DNA from: Eubacteriales bacterium
Lineage (GTDB): Bacteria > Bacillota > Clostridia > Oscillospirales > Oscillospiraceae
Direction: 5' to 3'
Assembly (NCBI GenBank): GCA_030528965.1
Contig: JAUMXS010000083.1
Span: forward strand, 1-5,167
Length of the DNA stretch: 5,167 bases
In this document: positions 4,524 through 5,167 of the stretch, in pieces
Numbering within the stretch: position 1 is the first letter of the stretch
Layout: the number at the start of each line of letters is the position of its first letter
Position numbers and translations under genes: made by a program
Notes under the pieces: generated by a model
The model's database searches: none
Seen by the model: the letters and a program-made list of their open reading frames with translations, nothing else
Told to the model about the DNA's origin: nothing

Positions 4524-5042
4524 ATGAGCATGACAGCGGAAAAAGTATGCAGCATCTCCCCGACGGGGCACTGTATCCCCGACCGGATACCGGGAAACAC
4601 GGCGTGCGGGATGTACGCGGACATCATCGATCTGCCGTACGAGGGCAGTCGAACGCGTCCGCGGATGTCGATGCACGACCGGGCGGCACAGTTTTCGCCT
4701 TTCGCGGCGCTGACGGGGTATGAGGATGCGATCCGGGAGACGGCGCGGCAGACGGAAGTGCGCATGGTGCCGGATGAGGAAGAGCTCACCCGGCTGAACC
4801 GGAAATTCCGGGAACTGACGGACTGCTGCAGTGCCCGTCCGGAGGTACGGTTTATTTGTTTCCGGGCGGATGAGAGGAAAGCCGGCGGTGCGTATGTGAC
4901 GGTAAAGGGACAGGTCCGCCGGGTCAACGAAACGGAACGGCAGATCGTCCTGCAGGACGGCACAAAACTATCGATGGATGACATCGTGGATCTGGAGATC
5001 ATTCTCCGTCCCGAGGATACATCACCCCAAGATTCTCTCTGA
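4524..5042 (+). CDS. YolD-like protein, partner of the Y-family polymerase
   Basis: A 172-residue soluble protein. Residues 31-78 carry the YolD-like signature: YADIIDLPY, TRPRMSMHDRAAQFSPFAAL (44-63), TGYEDAI and RETARQTE. YolD-like proteins commonly sit next to UvrX/UmuC-type polymerases in Bacillota and have been proposed to be UmuD-like accessory factors; that role is not proven. The second half has RADERKAGGAYVTVKG (114-129) and IVLQDGTKLSMDDIVDLEI (141-159), a small beta domain typical of the clostridial form. About 29 residues precede the core and include three cysteines (C9, C17, C28); this extension seems longer than in relatives I recall. Start at ATG 4524 follows AAAGGAG. The gene lies 45 bases after the polymerase stop in the same direction and closes the operon. 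There is no LexA-type Ser/Lys self-cleavage dyad that I can identify. Confidence 0.88.
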   Translation: MSMTAEKVCSISPTGHCIPDRIPGNTACGMYADIIDLPYEGSRTRPRMSMHDRAAQFSPFAALTGYEDAIRETARQTEVRMVPDEEELTRLNRKFRELTDCCSARPEVRFICFRADERKAGGAYVTVKGQVRRVNETERQIVLQDGTKLSMDDIVDLEIILRPEDTSPQDSL

Positions 5043-5070
5043 CGCGCGAAAGACACCGCCCCACCCAAGG

Positions 5071-5114
5071 CTCCCTTGTGCAAAGGAAGCTGTCAGCGAA
5101 GCCGACTGAGAGGG
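5071..5114. repeat. Intergenic palindromic repeat, copy 1
   Basis: The first of two adjacent copies. An imperfect stem CTCCCTT (5071-5077) with AAGGAAG (5083-5089) is followed by GTCAGC-GAA-GCCGAC (5092-5106), a hairpin with one mismatch that becomes a G-U pair in minus-strand RNA. The last 21 bases (5094-5114) are identical to 5142-5162. The style matches abundant intergenic repeats I recall from gut Clostridia, possibly REP- or MITE-like. It starts 28 bases after the YolD-like stop and might act in transcript ending or stability. Confidence 0.7.
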
Positions 5115-5120
5115 TCTTTG

Positions 5121-5162
5121 CTCTCCCAAAGGGAGAGCTGGCAGCGAAGCCGACTGAGAGGG
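5121..5162. repeat. Intergenic palindromic repeat, copy 2
   Basis: The second copy, offset 48 bp from the first. It opens with a perfect 7 bp hairpin, CTCTCCC (5121-5127) and GGGAGAG (5131-5137) around AAA, then repeats the 21-base 3' block of copy 1 exactly. The window ends five bases later, so further copies may lie beyond. Confidence 0.7.
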
Positions 5163-5167
5163 CCTTG

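Noticed and set aside
1252..5042. Cassette as part of a prophage or integrative element
   Set aside because: XRE plus ImmA pairs are common in such elements, but no integrase, relaxase, phage structural gene or attachment-site duplication is visible; flanks beyond the window could change this.
4475..5083. Minus-strand frame of 202 codons across the YolD-like gene
   Set aside because: Ser/Arg-rich shadow opposite a protein with a clear YolD-like signature; no recognisable domain.

Overview
The window looks like chromosomal DNA of a moderately GC-rich gut-type Clostridia (Bacillota), perhaps an Oscillospiraceae relative; the genus cannot be fixed from this sequence. The support is a class-A flavodiiron protein typical of anaerobes, strong AAAGGAGG-type ribosome binding sites, near-perfect TTGACA/TATAAT promoters, a YolD-like/Y-family polymerase pair, and intergenic palindromic repeats of a style I recall from gut Firmicutes.

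Layout. Positions 1-1121 (minus strand) hold a flavodiiron protein gene (fprA type) cut at its 3' end by the window edge, with its own promoter at 1183-1212. Positions 1252-1512 (minus) hold a small DUF6504-like gene. Positions 1513-1696 are a compact regulatory region. Two near-consensus promoters face each other there, and a series of CGAA-N6-TTCG dyads is spaced about three helical turns apart. On the plus strand follow an XRE-type regulator (1697-2125), an ImmA/IrrE metallopeptidase (2172-2681), a spacer carrying about four degenerate 36-38 bp tandem repeats (2745-2893), a Y-family DNA polymerase starting at a GTG (2958-4478), and a YolD-like protein (4524-5042). The window ends in two copies of a hairpin-forming intergenic repeat (5071-5162).

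How the genes may work together. The five genes from 1252 to 5042 look like one DNA-damage-response and mutagenesis module. The XRE protein would repress from the CGAA-N6-TTCG operators. The ImmA peptidase would relieve repression by cleaving it, by analogy with ImmR/ImmA of ICEBs1 and DdrO/IrrE of Deinococcus. The translesion polymerase, with a beta-clamp motif, and the YolD-like protein would be the output. The operators also resemble the Gram-positive LexA (DinR) box CGAAC-N4-GTTCG, so LexA is a competing or joint regulator. The cassette type seems widespread in gut Clostridia as far as I can recall. The facing-promoter and operator architecture, and the repeat block inside the operon, are the parts most worth study.
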